Assembly (NCBI GenBank): GCA_009774255.1
Contig: VSNK01000007.1
Span: 1-60,089, forward strand
Direction: 5' to 3'
Source of the DNA: Faecalicatena sp.
GTDB lineage: Bacteria; Bacillota; Clostridia; Lachnospirales; Lachnospiraceae
Length of the DNA stretch: 60,089 bases
Shown here: one piece after another, positions 44,529 to 53,572 of the stretch
How the letters are laid out: every line of letters starts with the position of its first letter
How positions within the stretch are numbered: position 1 is the first letter of the stretch
Translations under genes and position numbers: made by a program
The notes under the pieces: generated by a model
The model's database searches: none
What the model saw: the letters and a program-made list of their open reading frames with translations, nothing else
Told to the model about the DNA's origin: nothing

Positions 44529-44604
44529 CAGCCGGATATCTTTCGCTTTGCATTTTTCTGCATCGACTTGATTGTACTCGTAATTTTTCATAAAATCAAT
44601 AGTA

Positions 44605-46269
44605 TTATTGTGCATTTCTTTTCCTTTTTGCCGCCATTTGCACGACAAAATATACAATCATCACGCCCCATACACCCGCCAGCGAAGCCAGCAGGGCGAC
44701 CGCTGTCTGGGGCAGCTCCCCTAAGTCCTCTTTCGCCGAGCCGCCCGGTACGGCAGAACTCCCGGGCTGGTCGAGGCGATATAGCGAAGTAATATCCTCA
44801 AACAGCTCTGCCATATACTCCTCGTTGATCGTCTCTTTCCTGCGCACGGATTTCACCGTGTTCTCCACAAGCTGTCCTGCCGCGTTGCGCAGGGAGGTGG
44901 AGCCGTTAAATACCGGAGTCACGAAGGTATGATCCGTATTGTCCAGCAGAAGCTGTGCCGCCCGGATCTTCACATCATAGTACATCCCGTTGTCTTCCCC
45001 GCATCTGGACAGATAATCCTGATACTCCTCCGATCCCTGGGCCTTAGATGTGACAGGCACATACCCCTCGGTCTCCGAATAGGCGATCTGCACCTCGTTG
45101 CTCAGCAGATACTGTACAAACAGCCAGGAAGCAAGCACCTCCTGGGGATCCGACTTGTTGAAAATACAGACTGATGGTCCCTGGGAGATCATCTGCGGAT
45201 GTTCCGGGTCGAACTGCGGAATGGGCATGACCTCGGTCTCAAACTCTACGACCTTGTCTTCGCTCATATCGGACAATGGCGCGTCGGTTCCCATCCAGGT
45301 CGCCCCGGCGGTGGAATCCACGGCGAAAATACACTGGCCCGCATTGAGGAAATTGGCCGGATAGCTGGAAATCTTAAAGGTAGAAAAAGCCCCTGTTTTT
45401 CCATGCTCCGCAATGATATACAGCAGTTCCTCCGTCGTATCATTGAAGAGCAGAATCTCGCCCTCCTCCGTGGAATAGCCCGCGTCCTTCTGCTTTAGCA
45501 TCTGGATCATCATATTATCCGTAGACTTATAGATAAACGGGATCAGCACCTTCTGTCCGTTCACGAGATAATTTTCCTCCGCGTCCTGCTCCATGGCGGC
45601 CTCTGACACTTCCCACACGAAATCCCAGGTAAGCTTTTCCGGAAGAGTATATCCCATTTTCTCCACCATTGTTTTGTTGATATAGCAAGCCTCCGTGGAA
45701 CGCATATAGGGCAGGGCATAATAATGTCCGCCGAACCGGCATTCCTCCAGGAACTTCGGGATGATCTCCTCCTTCACGGGCGCGTCGAACCGGACTTCGC
45801 TTCCTCCCAGTCCGTATGCTTCATCCGCGAAAAGGTCATCAAGCGGCACCACCTGGTTCATCCCGGTCAGATAGGTGGCAATGTGGTCCGGATAGGTAAT
45901 GCACACGTTCGGCGTCGTATTGGTGGAAATATTCGTGATCACATCGTTATAAATTTTTCCATAATCCGTATACAGGCGCAGATTCACCTTCACATTGGGA
46001 TAAGCTTTTTCAAATCCCGCAATGGCCTGTTCGTATATGGCCGTCTGGGTCTTATTGGTATCATTTTTTGCCCAGAAAGTAATCTCATATTCCCCCGAAT
46101 CGTCAAATTCCTCCGGCACCTCAAAAGTACCCGGCCCCATGGAACCATGGCATCCGGTCAAAGTAAGAAGGGCGCATGCCGCCAGCGCAGGCAGAAGGAA
46201 GGACGGCAGGATTTTTTTTGTTATATTTTTTCTTATATTTTTCCCCGCTTTTTTCCTGATACGCATCAT
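44605..46269 (-). CDS. Sugar ABC transporter binding protein with a C-terminal membrane anchor
   Basis: A 554-residue SBP family 1 protein. A basic start is followed by a signal ending in a lipobox (LLTLTGCHG, near residue 40). The binding domain has YEITFWAKNDTNKTQ, GHYYALPYMRSTEACYINK and WLFVQYLLSNE. Unusually, it ends in a membrane helix (AVALLASLAGVWGVMIVYFVV) and a basic tail, so both ends should be tied to the membrane. Its start overlaps the permease stop by four bases. It is likely the binding component of the UgpBAEC-like importer for a glycerol-3-phosphate-type or sugar ligand; the ligand is not clear. Confidence 0.85.
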   Translation of the reverse strand: MMRIRKKAGKNIRKNITKKILPSFLLPALAACALLTLTGCHGSMGPGTFEVPEEFDDSGEYEITFWAKNDTNKTQTAIYEQAIAGFEKAYPNVKVNLRLYTDYGKIYNDVITNISTNTTPNVCITYPDHIATYLTGMNQVVPLDDLFADEAYGLGGSEVRFDAPVKEEIIPKFLEECRFGGHYYALPYMRSTEACYINKTMVEKMGYTLPEKLTWDFVWEVSEAAMEQDAEENYLVNGQKVLIPFIYKSTDNMMIQMLKQKDAGYSTEEGEILLFNDTTEELLYIIAEHGKTGAFSTFKISSYPANFLNAGQCIFAVDSTAGATWMGTDAPLSDMSEDKVVEFETEVMPIPQFDPEHPQMISQGPSVCIFNKSDPQEVLASWLFVQYLLSNEVQIAYSETEGYVPVTSKAQGSEEYQDYLSRCGEDNGMYYDVKIRAAQLLLDNTDHTFVTPVFNGSTSLRNAAGQLVENTVKSVRRKETINEEYMAELFEDITSLYRLDQPGSSAVPGGSAKEDLGELPQTAVALLASLAGVWGVMIVYFVVQMAAKRKRNAQ

Positions 46270-47141
46270 CCCTTTGTCCCTCCCCTCGACACGCCTTCCA
46301 TAATTTTCTTGTGGAAGACCAAAAACAGGATCACCAGCGGGATCGAAATCACCACGACAGCCGCCATCATAGCCGGAATATTTTCCCGTCCAAATCCATT
46401 TTCCCGAATCTCCTGTATGCCGTTGGAGACGAGAAAATAATTCTCATCATCCGTGATCAGGCGGGGCCATACATAGGAGTTCCAACACTCGATCACCTTC
46501 AGTATCGTAATGGTGATGATGGTCGGCCGGGACATCGGAATCATGACCTTCCACAGATATTTCCAGTCGCTGGTGCCGTCCACTTTTGCCGCATAATACA
46601 GGCTGTCCGGTATCTGCTCAAAATTTTCCTTCAGCAGATAAATATAAAACACGGAAGTGACCGACGGGAGAATCAGCCCGGGAAATGTATTGCGCATGTT
46701 CCAGTTCGTGATTGTCACAAAATTGGTGATGACCACCAACTCACTCGGAATCATCATCAAAGAGAGAAAAATGAGAAATGCCAGATTTTTCCCTTTGAAT
46801 TCCAGCCTGGCAAATGCAAACGCCGCCAGCGTGATCACCGCCAGCATGAGCGCCGTAGTCACGGAGGTAAAAATAATGGTATTCAGAAAATACCGCGCCA
46901 GCGGCACAGCCGTAAAGGCATCCGCATAATTCTGCAAGGTAGGGGACAGTGTGAAAAACTTCGGAATATATTCCGAATTGTACGCGCCATAGCTTTTCAG
47001 GGATGTGAGAACCATCCAGTAAAAAGGAAACAGCACCACCGCCGCCCAGAAGACCAGAAGCACATAGGTGACCGTGCGCACGGCCTTTCTGCGGTTTTTG
47101 GCATCCTTTTCTATTCTAATATAATCAATATTGCTGCTCAT
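46266..47141 (-). CDS. Sugar ABC transporter permease, UgpE/MalG type
   Basis: A permease of about 291 residues with six helices, the EAA loop YYAAKVDGTSDWKYLWKVMIP and the typical end HKKIMEGVSRGGTKG. I chose the ATG at 47141 (MSSNIDYIRIEKD) with GGCGGAAG upstream; longer starts at 47198 and 47153 are possible. It overlaps the binding-protein gene and pairs with the permease at 47209. Confidence 0.88.
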   Translation of the reverse strand: MSSNIDYIRIEKDAKNRRKAVRTVTYVLLVFWAAVVLFPFYWMVLTSLKSYGAYNSEYIPKFFTLSPTLQNYADAFTAVPLARYFLNTIIFTSVTTALMLAVITLAAFAFARLEFKGKNLAFLIFLSLMMIPSELVVITNFVTITNWNMRNTFPGLILPSVTSVFYIYLLKENFEQIPDSLYYAAKVDGTSDWKYLWKVMIPMSRPTIITITILKVIECWNSYVWPRLITDDENYFLVSNGIQEIRENGFGRENIPAMMAAVVVISIPLVILFLVFHKKIMEGVSRGGTKG

Positions 47142-47208
47142 AGCTTCCGCCATTCCTTTCTCATATATTCCAAGTCGGTTCAGATTCCGTGAATCCATGT
47201 CTTCATTA

Positions 47209-48111
47209 CTAATAGTGGATCTTCTTTTTACTGATCAGCAGGTTGATACAGGTGATCGTAAGCACGATCACAAACAGAATCACCGCCGCCGCGGACGCAT
47301 AGGACGGGTAGCCGCCGCTGTCGCCGTACAGCATATCATATACATAACCTACAATCGTATTCATTTCCGCCGCGTTCAGGTCTGTTCCGAACAGAGCCAC
47401 CGCATCGCTGTATGCCTTGAACGCGCCGATAAATCCCGTGATCACCAGATAAAAGATCATGGGCGAGATCATAGGCAGCGTGATGCGCCTGAAGATCCGG
47501 AATTTGGACGTACCGTCCACCCGCGCCGCATTGTAATAGTCCTGGTTGATGGACGCAAGCGCACTGGTCAGGATCAGAATCTTAAAAGGCATGACGATCC
47601 AGATCGTATAAAAACAGAGTACGAACATTTTTGCCCAGTAGGGACCTTCGATAAAATCAACGGAGCTGCCTCCGAACCAGTTGATCAGCAGATTGACCAG
47701 CCCGTCCGAGTATGCCGTCTTTTTGAACAGAATCATAAATACCAGCCCCACGGCCAGTGTATTCGTCACATAGGGCAGAAAATAGACCGTCTGTAGAAAA
47801 TTGCGGAGCTTTGTAATGGAATTCAGCCCTACCGAGATCAGCAGCGCGATCCCTGTGGACAGGGGCACCGTGATCATGACCAGAATAAAGGTATTTTTCA
47901 CGGCCTGCAGAAAATAGGGGTCATGCAAAATATAGGAATAGTTGTAGGTCCCGGTGCCGAAATAGGTCTGAGACGCGAAATTGTACCCCTCCTCGAAGGA
48001 ATAGATCAGCACATCGACAAGCGGATATACCATAAAAAATCCCAGAAATAAAATCGCAGGCAAAAGATACAGCCAGCCCTTCAGGCTGCTTTCGCTCATT
48101 TTTTTCTTCAT
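47209..48111 (-). CDS. Sugar ABC transporter permease, UgpA/MalF type
   Basis: A 300-residue permease: the first helix LKGWLYLLPAILFLGFFMVYP, then five more, with the EAA loop YNAARVDGTSKFRIFRRITLP. The ATG at 48111 has AGGAG ten bases upstream; the longer frame from 48234 would read through the fold-back element at 48140. It is separated from the ATPase gene by 273 bases holding that element. Confidence 0.88.
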   Translation of the reverse strand: MKKKMSESSLKGWLYLLPAILFLGFFMVYPLVDVLIYSFEEGYNFASQTYFGTGTYNYSYILHDPYFLQAVKNTFILVMITVPLSTGIALLISVGLNSITKLRNFLQTVYFLPYVTNTLAVGLVFMILFKKTAYSDGLVNLLINWFGGSSVDFIEGPYWAKMFVLCFYTIWIVMPFKILILTSALASINQDYYNAARVDGTSKFRIFRRITLPMISPMIFYLVITGFIGAFKAYSDAVALFGTDLNAAEMNTIVGYVYDMLYGDSGGYPSYASAAAVILFVIVLTITCINLLISKKKIHY

Positions 48112-48139
48112 CTTCTCATTACTCCTGTTTAAAATCTTT

Positions 48140-48333
48140 CCAGCTATGCGGTTGCGATTCACCAGGCCATTTGCATGCAATTGATTGCAATGCAAATGAC
48201 CTGGTGAATCAGCAACCCACTTATTAATGAGCAAAAAGCGGATGCATTAGCAGACGCAGGAGTGCGTAAGCACGGTTTTTGCGAATGGATAAGTGGGTTG
48301 GAGGCTCCCTGGAGCATCCAACCGCACAGCTGG
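48140..48333. repeat. 194-base multi-arm fold-back element
   Basis: A 15-base outer stem (CCAGCTATGCGGTTG at 48140-48154 with CAACCGCACAGCTGG at 48319-48333, one G-T type mismatch) closes three arms. Arm 1, 48156-48210, is a near-perfect palindrome of 55 bases beginning GATTCACCAGG and ending CCTGGTGAATC. Arm 2, 48213-48300, has CAACCCACTTAT / ATAAGTGGGTTG with inner GCAAAAA / TTTTTGC. Arm 3, 48297-48322, is GTTGGA / TCCAAC with inner GCTCC / GGAGC. It lies between the ATPase and permease genes. Confidence 0.75.
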
Positions 48334-48384
48334 AAATCTTTGATCCCCGGTTTCAAAGTCAAATACCTGCAAGCAGCCATCGGC

Positions 48385-49503
48385 TCATTGCCCATGGAAA
48401 TAAATCCGCTGCTCCGTCTCCCTGTCGAACAGAAATACCTTGCGGGGCAAAAGCGTGAACCGGACGGTCGTGCCGCCGATATCCGCCATATTTTCCGCGC
48501 TGATGACAGAACGGACCGCAGAAGACAACGAGGCCGGATTGGTGGAGACCACGCTGATATCCCGTCCCATCACCTCCACGCCCCGCAGGCCGCAGAAGAG
48601 AGCCCCGTCCATATCCGGCACAAATCCCTCCGGGCGGACTCCCACATAGACATCCCGTTCCCCAAGATCCTGACCGGAAAGCCCCCGGACGGGAAGAACC
48701 GCGTCTTCTCCTATATAAAGCCTCTGCCCCTTCACCTTTCCGTGAAAGACATTGATCTGCGGATTGCCGAGAAATTTCGCTACGAACAGATTGGCAGGAT
48801 CGTCATAGACCTCCTGCGGTTTTCCGGTCTGCTGCACCACCCCTTCCTTCATGACAACGATCAGGTCGGAAATACTCATTGCCTCCTCCTGGTCATGGGT
48901 CACAAAGATCGTGGTGATCCCTGTCTCCTTCTGGATCCTCCGGATCTCCTCCCGGGTCTGCAGCCGCAGGCGCGCATCCAGGTTGGAGAGCGGTTCGTCC
49001 AGCAGAAGCACACGGGGCATCTTTACCAGCGCACGGGCTATGGCCACCCGCTGCTGCTGTCCTCCGGAAAGCTCTCCCGGCCTGCGGTCCATCAGTCCGT
49101 CAATCTGAACCAGCTTCGCGGCCTCCTCCGCCTTGGACAGCATTTCCTGCTTTGACAGCCTTTCTTTTCCTTTCAGATTCTCCAGCGGGAACAGAATATT
49201 CTGCTTTACCGTCAGATGAGGGTAAAGCGCGTAATTCTGGAAAACCAGTCCAATCCCCCTGTTCTCCGGCGGCAGCCCGGTCACGTCATCCTCTCCGAAC
49301 AGGATCCTCCCGCCGGTAGGCGTAAGCAGTCCGCTGATCAGATGCAGGGTCGTGCTCTTTCCGCAGCCGGAAGGCCCGAGCAGGCCAAGCAGGCTGCCGT
49401 CCGGTATCTCCAGATTAAAGTCATTGACCGCAATGACCTCATCCGGGTTCTTCCTGCCGCGGCCCGGAAATTTTTTCGTCAGATTCTGTAATACAACTTC
49501 CAT
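48385..49503 (-). CDS. Sugar ABC transporter ATP-binding protein, UgpC/MsmK type
   Basis: A 372-residue ATPase. Walker A GPSGCGKST, signature LSGGQQQR, Walker B VLLLDEPLSNLD and the C-terminal OB-type regulatory domain (from about residue 240, NVFHGKVKGQRLYIG) place it in the MalK/UgpC/MsmK group. The ATG at 49503 has GGGAGGAG upstream. It precedes its likely permeases and may also energise the permeases at 29009-30755, whose operon lacks an ATPase, as MsmK does in streptococci. Confidence 0.92.
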   Translation of the reverse strand: MEVVLQNLTKKFPGRGRKNPDEVIAVNDFNLEIPDGSLLGLLGPSGCGKSTTLHLISGLLTPTGGRILFGEDDVTGLPPENRGIGLVFQNYALYPHLTVKQNILFPLENLKGKERLSKQEMLSKAEEAAKLVQIDGLMDRRPGELSGGQQQRVAIARALVKMPRVLLLDEPLSNLDARLRLQTREEIRRIQKETGITTIFVTHDQEEAMSISDLIVVMKEGVVQQTGKPQEVYDDPANLFVAKFLGNPQINVFHGKVKGQRLYIGEDAVLPVRGLSGQDLGERDVYVGVRPEGFVPDMDGALFCGLRGVEVMGRDISVVSTNPASLSSAVRSVISAENMADIGGTTVRFTLLPRKVFLFDRETEQRIYFHGQ

Positions 49504-49544
49504 AACACTCCTCCCATTCTCCGAAAACCTGATTGTCGTTATGA

Positions 49545-52385
49545 TCACACTTCCAGCTTTGTCAACAAAAACTGCTCCTCCTCGTCTGTGAGCAGAGCCC
49601 CATTGATCATCTTTACGGCCACTTCCCCGGCTTTTCTCTGAAACATGGCAATTGCAGGCGAATAGAGAACATCCACATCTCTTATGGCATCCAATACCTG
49701 ATGAAGCACCGTAAGCTCCAGGCCGCTGGCCCCCTTTCTCTGATCACAGATCCAGCCCAGTGCCAGGATACAGCATGTCAGCTCTTCATTTGTCAGTCTG
49801 CCGGAAGTGATGGCCCTGACAATGTCTCTGACTATTTTGGATTCCGCCCGAGGCGAAAGTACAGGATCTCCGCTTTCCTTTCTCAGCGCAATTCCTACCG
49901 CATAGGAACTGAACTGCAGATTGCTCGAATATCCTTCGGACGCGTTTTGCACATCCCTTTCCAGTTCGTCCTGAAGCCAGTCAAGAGCTGTCCCTGTCTT
50001 TGCGTGCGTGTAAAGGCATGCCTGCAGATAAACGGGGACGCCATGAAGAGCGGACAGCTTCTCCAACTGCTCGGCGCAGGCGCACGTGCTCAATGTATAG
50101 ACCGCCTGAATATTGGTTGAGACTTTCGGCCCATGCCCGATCGATAATCCCTGCAGATCCGCGCTGATCTGGCTCATGCACTGATTTGCAAGCCTCTTTT
50201 TCTCCGAACCCCTCCAGAAAGGGGACAGCCTCCGCGCGATAACGAATAATCTCTGCCTGCCTTCCTCGGACGACACATTCGTCAGCGCCTCCAGAACCAC
50301 ATCCGCAAACGCTTCCTTGTTGCCTGCATTGCAGATACTGCTTACACTTGCCGAAATCCGTTTTGCGGTGGTACTCCTTTCGGGTTTATTTCTGCTTTTT
50401 TCAAAATTCTGGATCAATTGGAGCATGTTATTGATTTCCGCTTTCGGCTGCAGCCTGCTGCCGCTCGGCGCCACAAATTTCGCTTTGATCCTGGAGCGTT
50501 CGCTGTTATCGATCGCGATCTCCACATAGCCCTCCTCGATCTTGTCCATTCCCGCCTCATCATTGCTCGTCCAGGCTTTCATCGTGATCACCTTGCTGCT
50601 CCCCATATGGATCATAAACGCCACAAAGGCACCGTTATTATAATGCCGCTTAAAGGAGATATTGCCTTTCGCGATCGTCCGGTAGGAGCCGTCCAGGTTC
50701 CGGCTCTTGACAGGAACCGCGATCATCTTCTGCCCCGGCTCCATCCGAAACCCCGTCATTACAGGTGAATTGTACGGCAATTCCGCCCCTGTCGGTATGA
50801 TCTTATGTACGGCTCCGTTTTTCACGCCCAGATACAGGCTGTCATTGAGGATATTGCGTCCCCACTGGATGGGCATACGCCGCATAGCCGATTCTGCCTG
50901 TACATGCTCCTCCCGCCTTTTTTCCTCCTGGCCGGAGCCAAAGTCCGCGGATACCGGCGCCGTTTTGTTTTCACCGTCTTCGAACATCCTCATATCATCA
51001 CGCATTTCTTCATATTTATGAAGATAGTAATGATAGACCGCCGCCCCCCGCGCCACCGACTGATCCGGGTCTAACGCGACAATGGGTTCAAATCCGAAAA
51101 AATCCTTCAGACGGTCAATGACCATATAGAATTTTGACATTCCTCCGTTTACAATGACCGCGTCCACAGTTACAACCTCTGTTCCTAATTTGGACGATGC
51201 CTTCTGCAGCACATCCAGAACAGGATAAATGATATTCCTGGTGTCCTTTATCTGAGAGATTCTTTTATAATCCTGGTAGGACAGCTCTTCTGCCATAAAA
51301 ACGGAAAGGATCCTCTCCACCTCATCTTTTGTAAATGTATCGTCATAGGAATAGCCGATGCCTCCCATATTGCCGCCGATCGTGAGCTCGATCTCCTCCT
51401 CGTCGTCATCCCAGCCAGAGCTGTAATCCTCCCCGCATCTCTCATTCAGGTCAAGCTTGAGATGCTCCGCATATACTCTAAGCTGGGGCATGATCACTTT
51501 CTCTTCCTGACGCAGCTTCAATACGATGTCCGGATGGCTCGCGAACTGCTTCAGATATCTTTCATACATGGCCTTCGCGATCTCTTCGTCAAAATCATCG
51601 CCGCCGAGCAGGGTATATCTGTTGGTCGCTATTTCATCGACCTTGAGCACCTCTGCGTTATCCTCTCTTCTTTTGATCTCATGCATCGTGATGTCCAGTG
51701 TCCCGCCGCCCAGGTCAAATACGAGTACTCTCCTTTTTTCGCTCAGGTCGAGTATCCTGCTGGAAATCTCTCCGTTGCGGATCTGATTGATGAGGTCATA
51801 AATCACCGCGTTCGGCTCCGACAAAAGAACCGGGCGCTCACTTCCGTCCGCATTGTTTACCTTGATGCCGGCCAGCTCCGCTGCGTCTCTGGTCGCCTTG
51901 CACATTGCGGAATCAAAGTTTGCCGGAACGGTAATCACGGCATCCGTAATTTCACATCGGTAGACCCGTGAGGCCTCCCGAAGCATATGCCTTAACGTTC
52001 TCGAAGCGATCTGAGCCGGTGTCTTGTCCGGAATATCCGGAGAAAGTCCTTCCGCCAGGGGCCTGCCCATCTGGCTTTTTATCGATTTTGCCACCAGATG
52101 AGGGCGGAGGGGATACTGCATTTTCGCAAAATCTCCCACCAGAGGCTCATACTGCTTTTCCTGACGATAGTATATGCAGGAAGGCAGCGTCGGCTTTTTC
52201 ATGGTCGTCAGCTTTGCCTCCCCGGACATAGCATTGTACATATCCACGCCTCTGGAAATATCGACCACCTTACTGACGATATCCCCATTCGGCTTTTCAT
52301 TGATGGTTGCCAGAACCGAATTGGTCGTGCCCAGATCAATCCCGACACAAAGGTCATTGTGTTCCTCGTTTAAAATATCTGCCAT
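49545..52385 (-). CDS. DnaK-like Hsp70 protein with a long C-terminal region
   Basis: A 946-residue Hsp70 relative. The ATPase domain is recognisable: phosphate-1 motif GIDLGTTNS (15-23), ITVPANFD (about 151), phosphate-2 DLGGGTLD (224-231) and adenosine motif VNGGMSKF (412-419). An acidic insertion (about 318-332, SSGWDDDEEE) interrupts it. After about residue 490 the substrate-binding part resembles DnaK only weakly, and some 300 extra helical residues follow, with no EEVD-like tail. True DnaK is about 610 residues, so this is a specialised paralogue. It follows, by three bases, a GrpE-like gene and an MBL hydrolase gene; no DnaJ gene is present. Confidence 0.85.
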   Translation of the reverse strand: MADILNEEHNDLCVGIDLGTTNSVLATINEKPNGDIVSKVVDISRGVDMYNAMSGEAKLTTMKKPTLPSCIYYRQEKQYEPLVGDFAKMQYPLRPHLVAKSIKSQMGRPLAEGLSPDIPDKTPAQIASRTLRHMLREASRVYRCEITDAVITVPANFDSAMCKATRDAAELAGIKVNNADGSERPVLLSEPNAVIYDLINQIRNGEISSRILDLSEKRRVLVFDLGGGTLDITMHEIKRREDNAEVLKVDEIATNRYTLLGGDDFDEEIAKAMYERYLKQFASHPDIVLKLRQEEKVIMPQLRVYAEHLKLDLNERCGEDYSSGWDDDEEEIELTIGGNMGGIGYSYDDTFTKDEVERILSVFMAEELSYQDYKRISQIKDTRNIIYPVLDVLQKASSKLGTEVVTVDAVIVNGGMSKFYMVIDRLKDFFGFEPIVALDPDQSVARGAAVYHYYLHKYEEMRDDMRMFEDGENKTAPVSADFGSGQEEKRREEHVQAESAMRRMPIQWGRNILNDSLYLGVKNGAVHKIIPTGAELPYNSPVMTGFRMEPGQKMIAVPVKSRNLDGSYRTIAKGNISFKRHYNNGAFVAFMIHMGSSKVITMKAWTSNDEAGMDKIEEGYVEIAIDNSERSRIKAKFVAPSGSRLQPKAEINNMLQLIQNFEKSRNKPERSTTAKRISASVSSICNAGNKEAFADVVLEALTNVSSEEGRQRLFVIARRLSPFWRGSEKKRLANQCMSQISADLQGLSIGHGPKVSTNIQAVYTLSTCACAEQLEKLSALHGVPVYLQACLYTHAKTGTALDWLQDELERDVQNASEGYSSNLQFSSYAVGIALRKESGDPVLSPRAESKIVRDIVRAITSGRLTNEELTCCILALGWICDQRKGASGLELTVLHQVLDAIRDVDVLYSPAIAMFQRKAGEVAVKMINGALLTDEEEQFLLTKLEV

Positions 52386-52388
52386 ATA

Positions 52389-53480
52389 CTAAATCTCCTC
52401 CTTCACCCTGGGTCTTGAGATCTGCAGTTCTTTGTCCTTGTAGACCCACCCCGGAGAAATCACTCTCACCATTTTCTTTTCATCCGGCGAACGAAACGGA
52501 GCTCCTTCATAATTGCAGAATTCCACGTCCGAAGCAGTCACTTCTTTCACAGAGTCAATCCTCATAATCGGGTCTATGTGGCTGTCACGTACAAACTGAA
52601 TCAATTTTTTCACCATAATCAGAAGGCCGTTTATCTCAATCGGAAGCTCGTAGCTGCTCTTCCTGAGTTCATCGACCCCTTTCCGCAGTACCAGTAATTC
52701 GTCCAGGATACAGCCATATCTTTCCGAATTCAGTCTTGTGAAAAAATCCGCAAGTTCCTTTACCTTGCTCTCTTCGAGCTGCTCGTCAAATTCATCCTGG
52801 AGTTCCTGCAGAAGGGTATTGGTTCTCTCCAGAATGTTTTCCAAATATTCGATTCTCCTTGCGGCCTGTTCCGGGTCCATTCCTTTTTCTGCTTTTTCCT
52901 CTGTCTGCCGGGCCTTTTGATCACGGAACTGCGGGAAGCCGTACACTTCGCTGATCACATCCGACATGTCATAGAAAAAATACTTTGCCAGGGTATTGCC
53001 TAATAAATGCAGGCTTTCCGTATCATCAAACAAGTCGATCTCCGGATATTTCTCATAAATCATGATCGCGGCAACACGCTCCTGGACACGGCGTTTCTTA
53101 CCGCTCTTGAGCGCCGGCTTTTTTCGGAGCTTCTCGAACTGGTCAAAAGAATCCTTTTTTCCCTCCATCGCCCCTTTAAAGGATACGGCCACCTCTTCCG
53201 CCCATTGAAACAGTTCCTTTCTCTCGGCAGGATTCGCCATTCTTTGATTCCGGAAGATCCGTATCACTTCATCACCGGTCATATCACAAGCGTATTTTTC
53301 GTTCATTTTTACCGCGCACTTTGACGGTCCCAAGTCCAAATCATCACAGATAATGGCAAATATTCTGTTTTCCATTATGATCTCTTCGTTTACCCTGCTC
53401 CCGCCCTTTGCCTTGCGCAGCATTGCCTCATGGATCCCCAATGCCGCCTCTTTTGCTTTCTGATTGTTCATATTGATCAT
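52389..53480 (-). CDS. GrpE-like protein, probable exchange factor of the adjacent Hsp70
   Basis: A 363-residue protein. The first 180 residues are helical and unassigned. A coiled coil follows (RRIEYLENILERTNTLLQEL and on, about 185-245), and the end VRVISPGWVYKDKELQISRP then RVK strongly resembles the GrpE beta domain (GY-x-L-x-x-xVIRPA-x-V). GrpE releases ADP from DnaK. Direct pairing with a DnaK-like gene three bases downstream supports the role. I chose the ATG at 53480 with GGAGG seven bases ahead. The N-terminal part is larger than in any ordinary GrpE (about 190 residues in all). Confidence 0.65.
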   Translation of the reverse strand: MINMNNQKAKEAALGIHEAMLRKAKGGSRVNEEIIMENRIFAIICDDLDLGPSKCAVKMNEKYACDMTGDEVIRIFRNQRMANPAERKELFQWAEEVAVSFKGAMEGKKDSFDQFEKLRKKPALKSGKKRRVQERVAAIMIYEKYPEIDLFDDTESLHLLGNTLAKYFFYDMSDVISEVYGFPQFRDQKARQTEEKAEKGMDPEQAARRIEYLENILERTNTLLQELQDEFDEQLEESKVKELADFFTRLNSERYGCILDELLVLRKGVDELRKSSYELPIEINGLLIMVKKLIQFVRDSHIDPIMRIDSVKEVTASDVEFCNYEGAPFRSPDEKKMVRVISPGWVYKDKELQISRPRVKEEI

Positions 53481-53572
53481 CGTCATTCCTCCACTGTTCC
53501 CCAAAAACCGTATGGAAATAACCTGTGCAATTGTCCTGTGCAATCTGCTCCGGTTATTTTCCTGCGTTTCCT

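Noticed and set aside
46311..47192. 293-codon plus-strand frame opposite the UgpE-like permease
   Set aside because: The permease has the EAA loop and six helices; the opposite frame is charged and lacks a start site.
48262..49155. 297-codon plus-strand frame opposite the ABC ATPase
   Set aside because: ATPase motifs are complete on the minus strand; the other frame begins inside the fold-back element.
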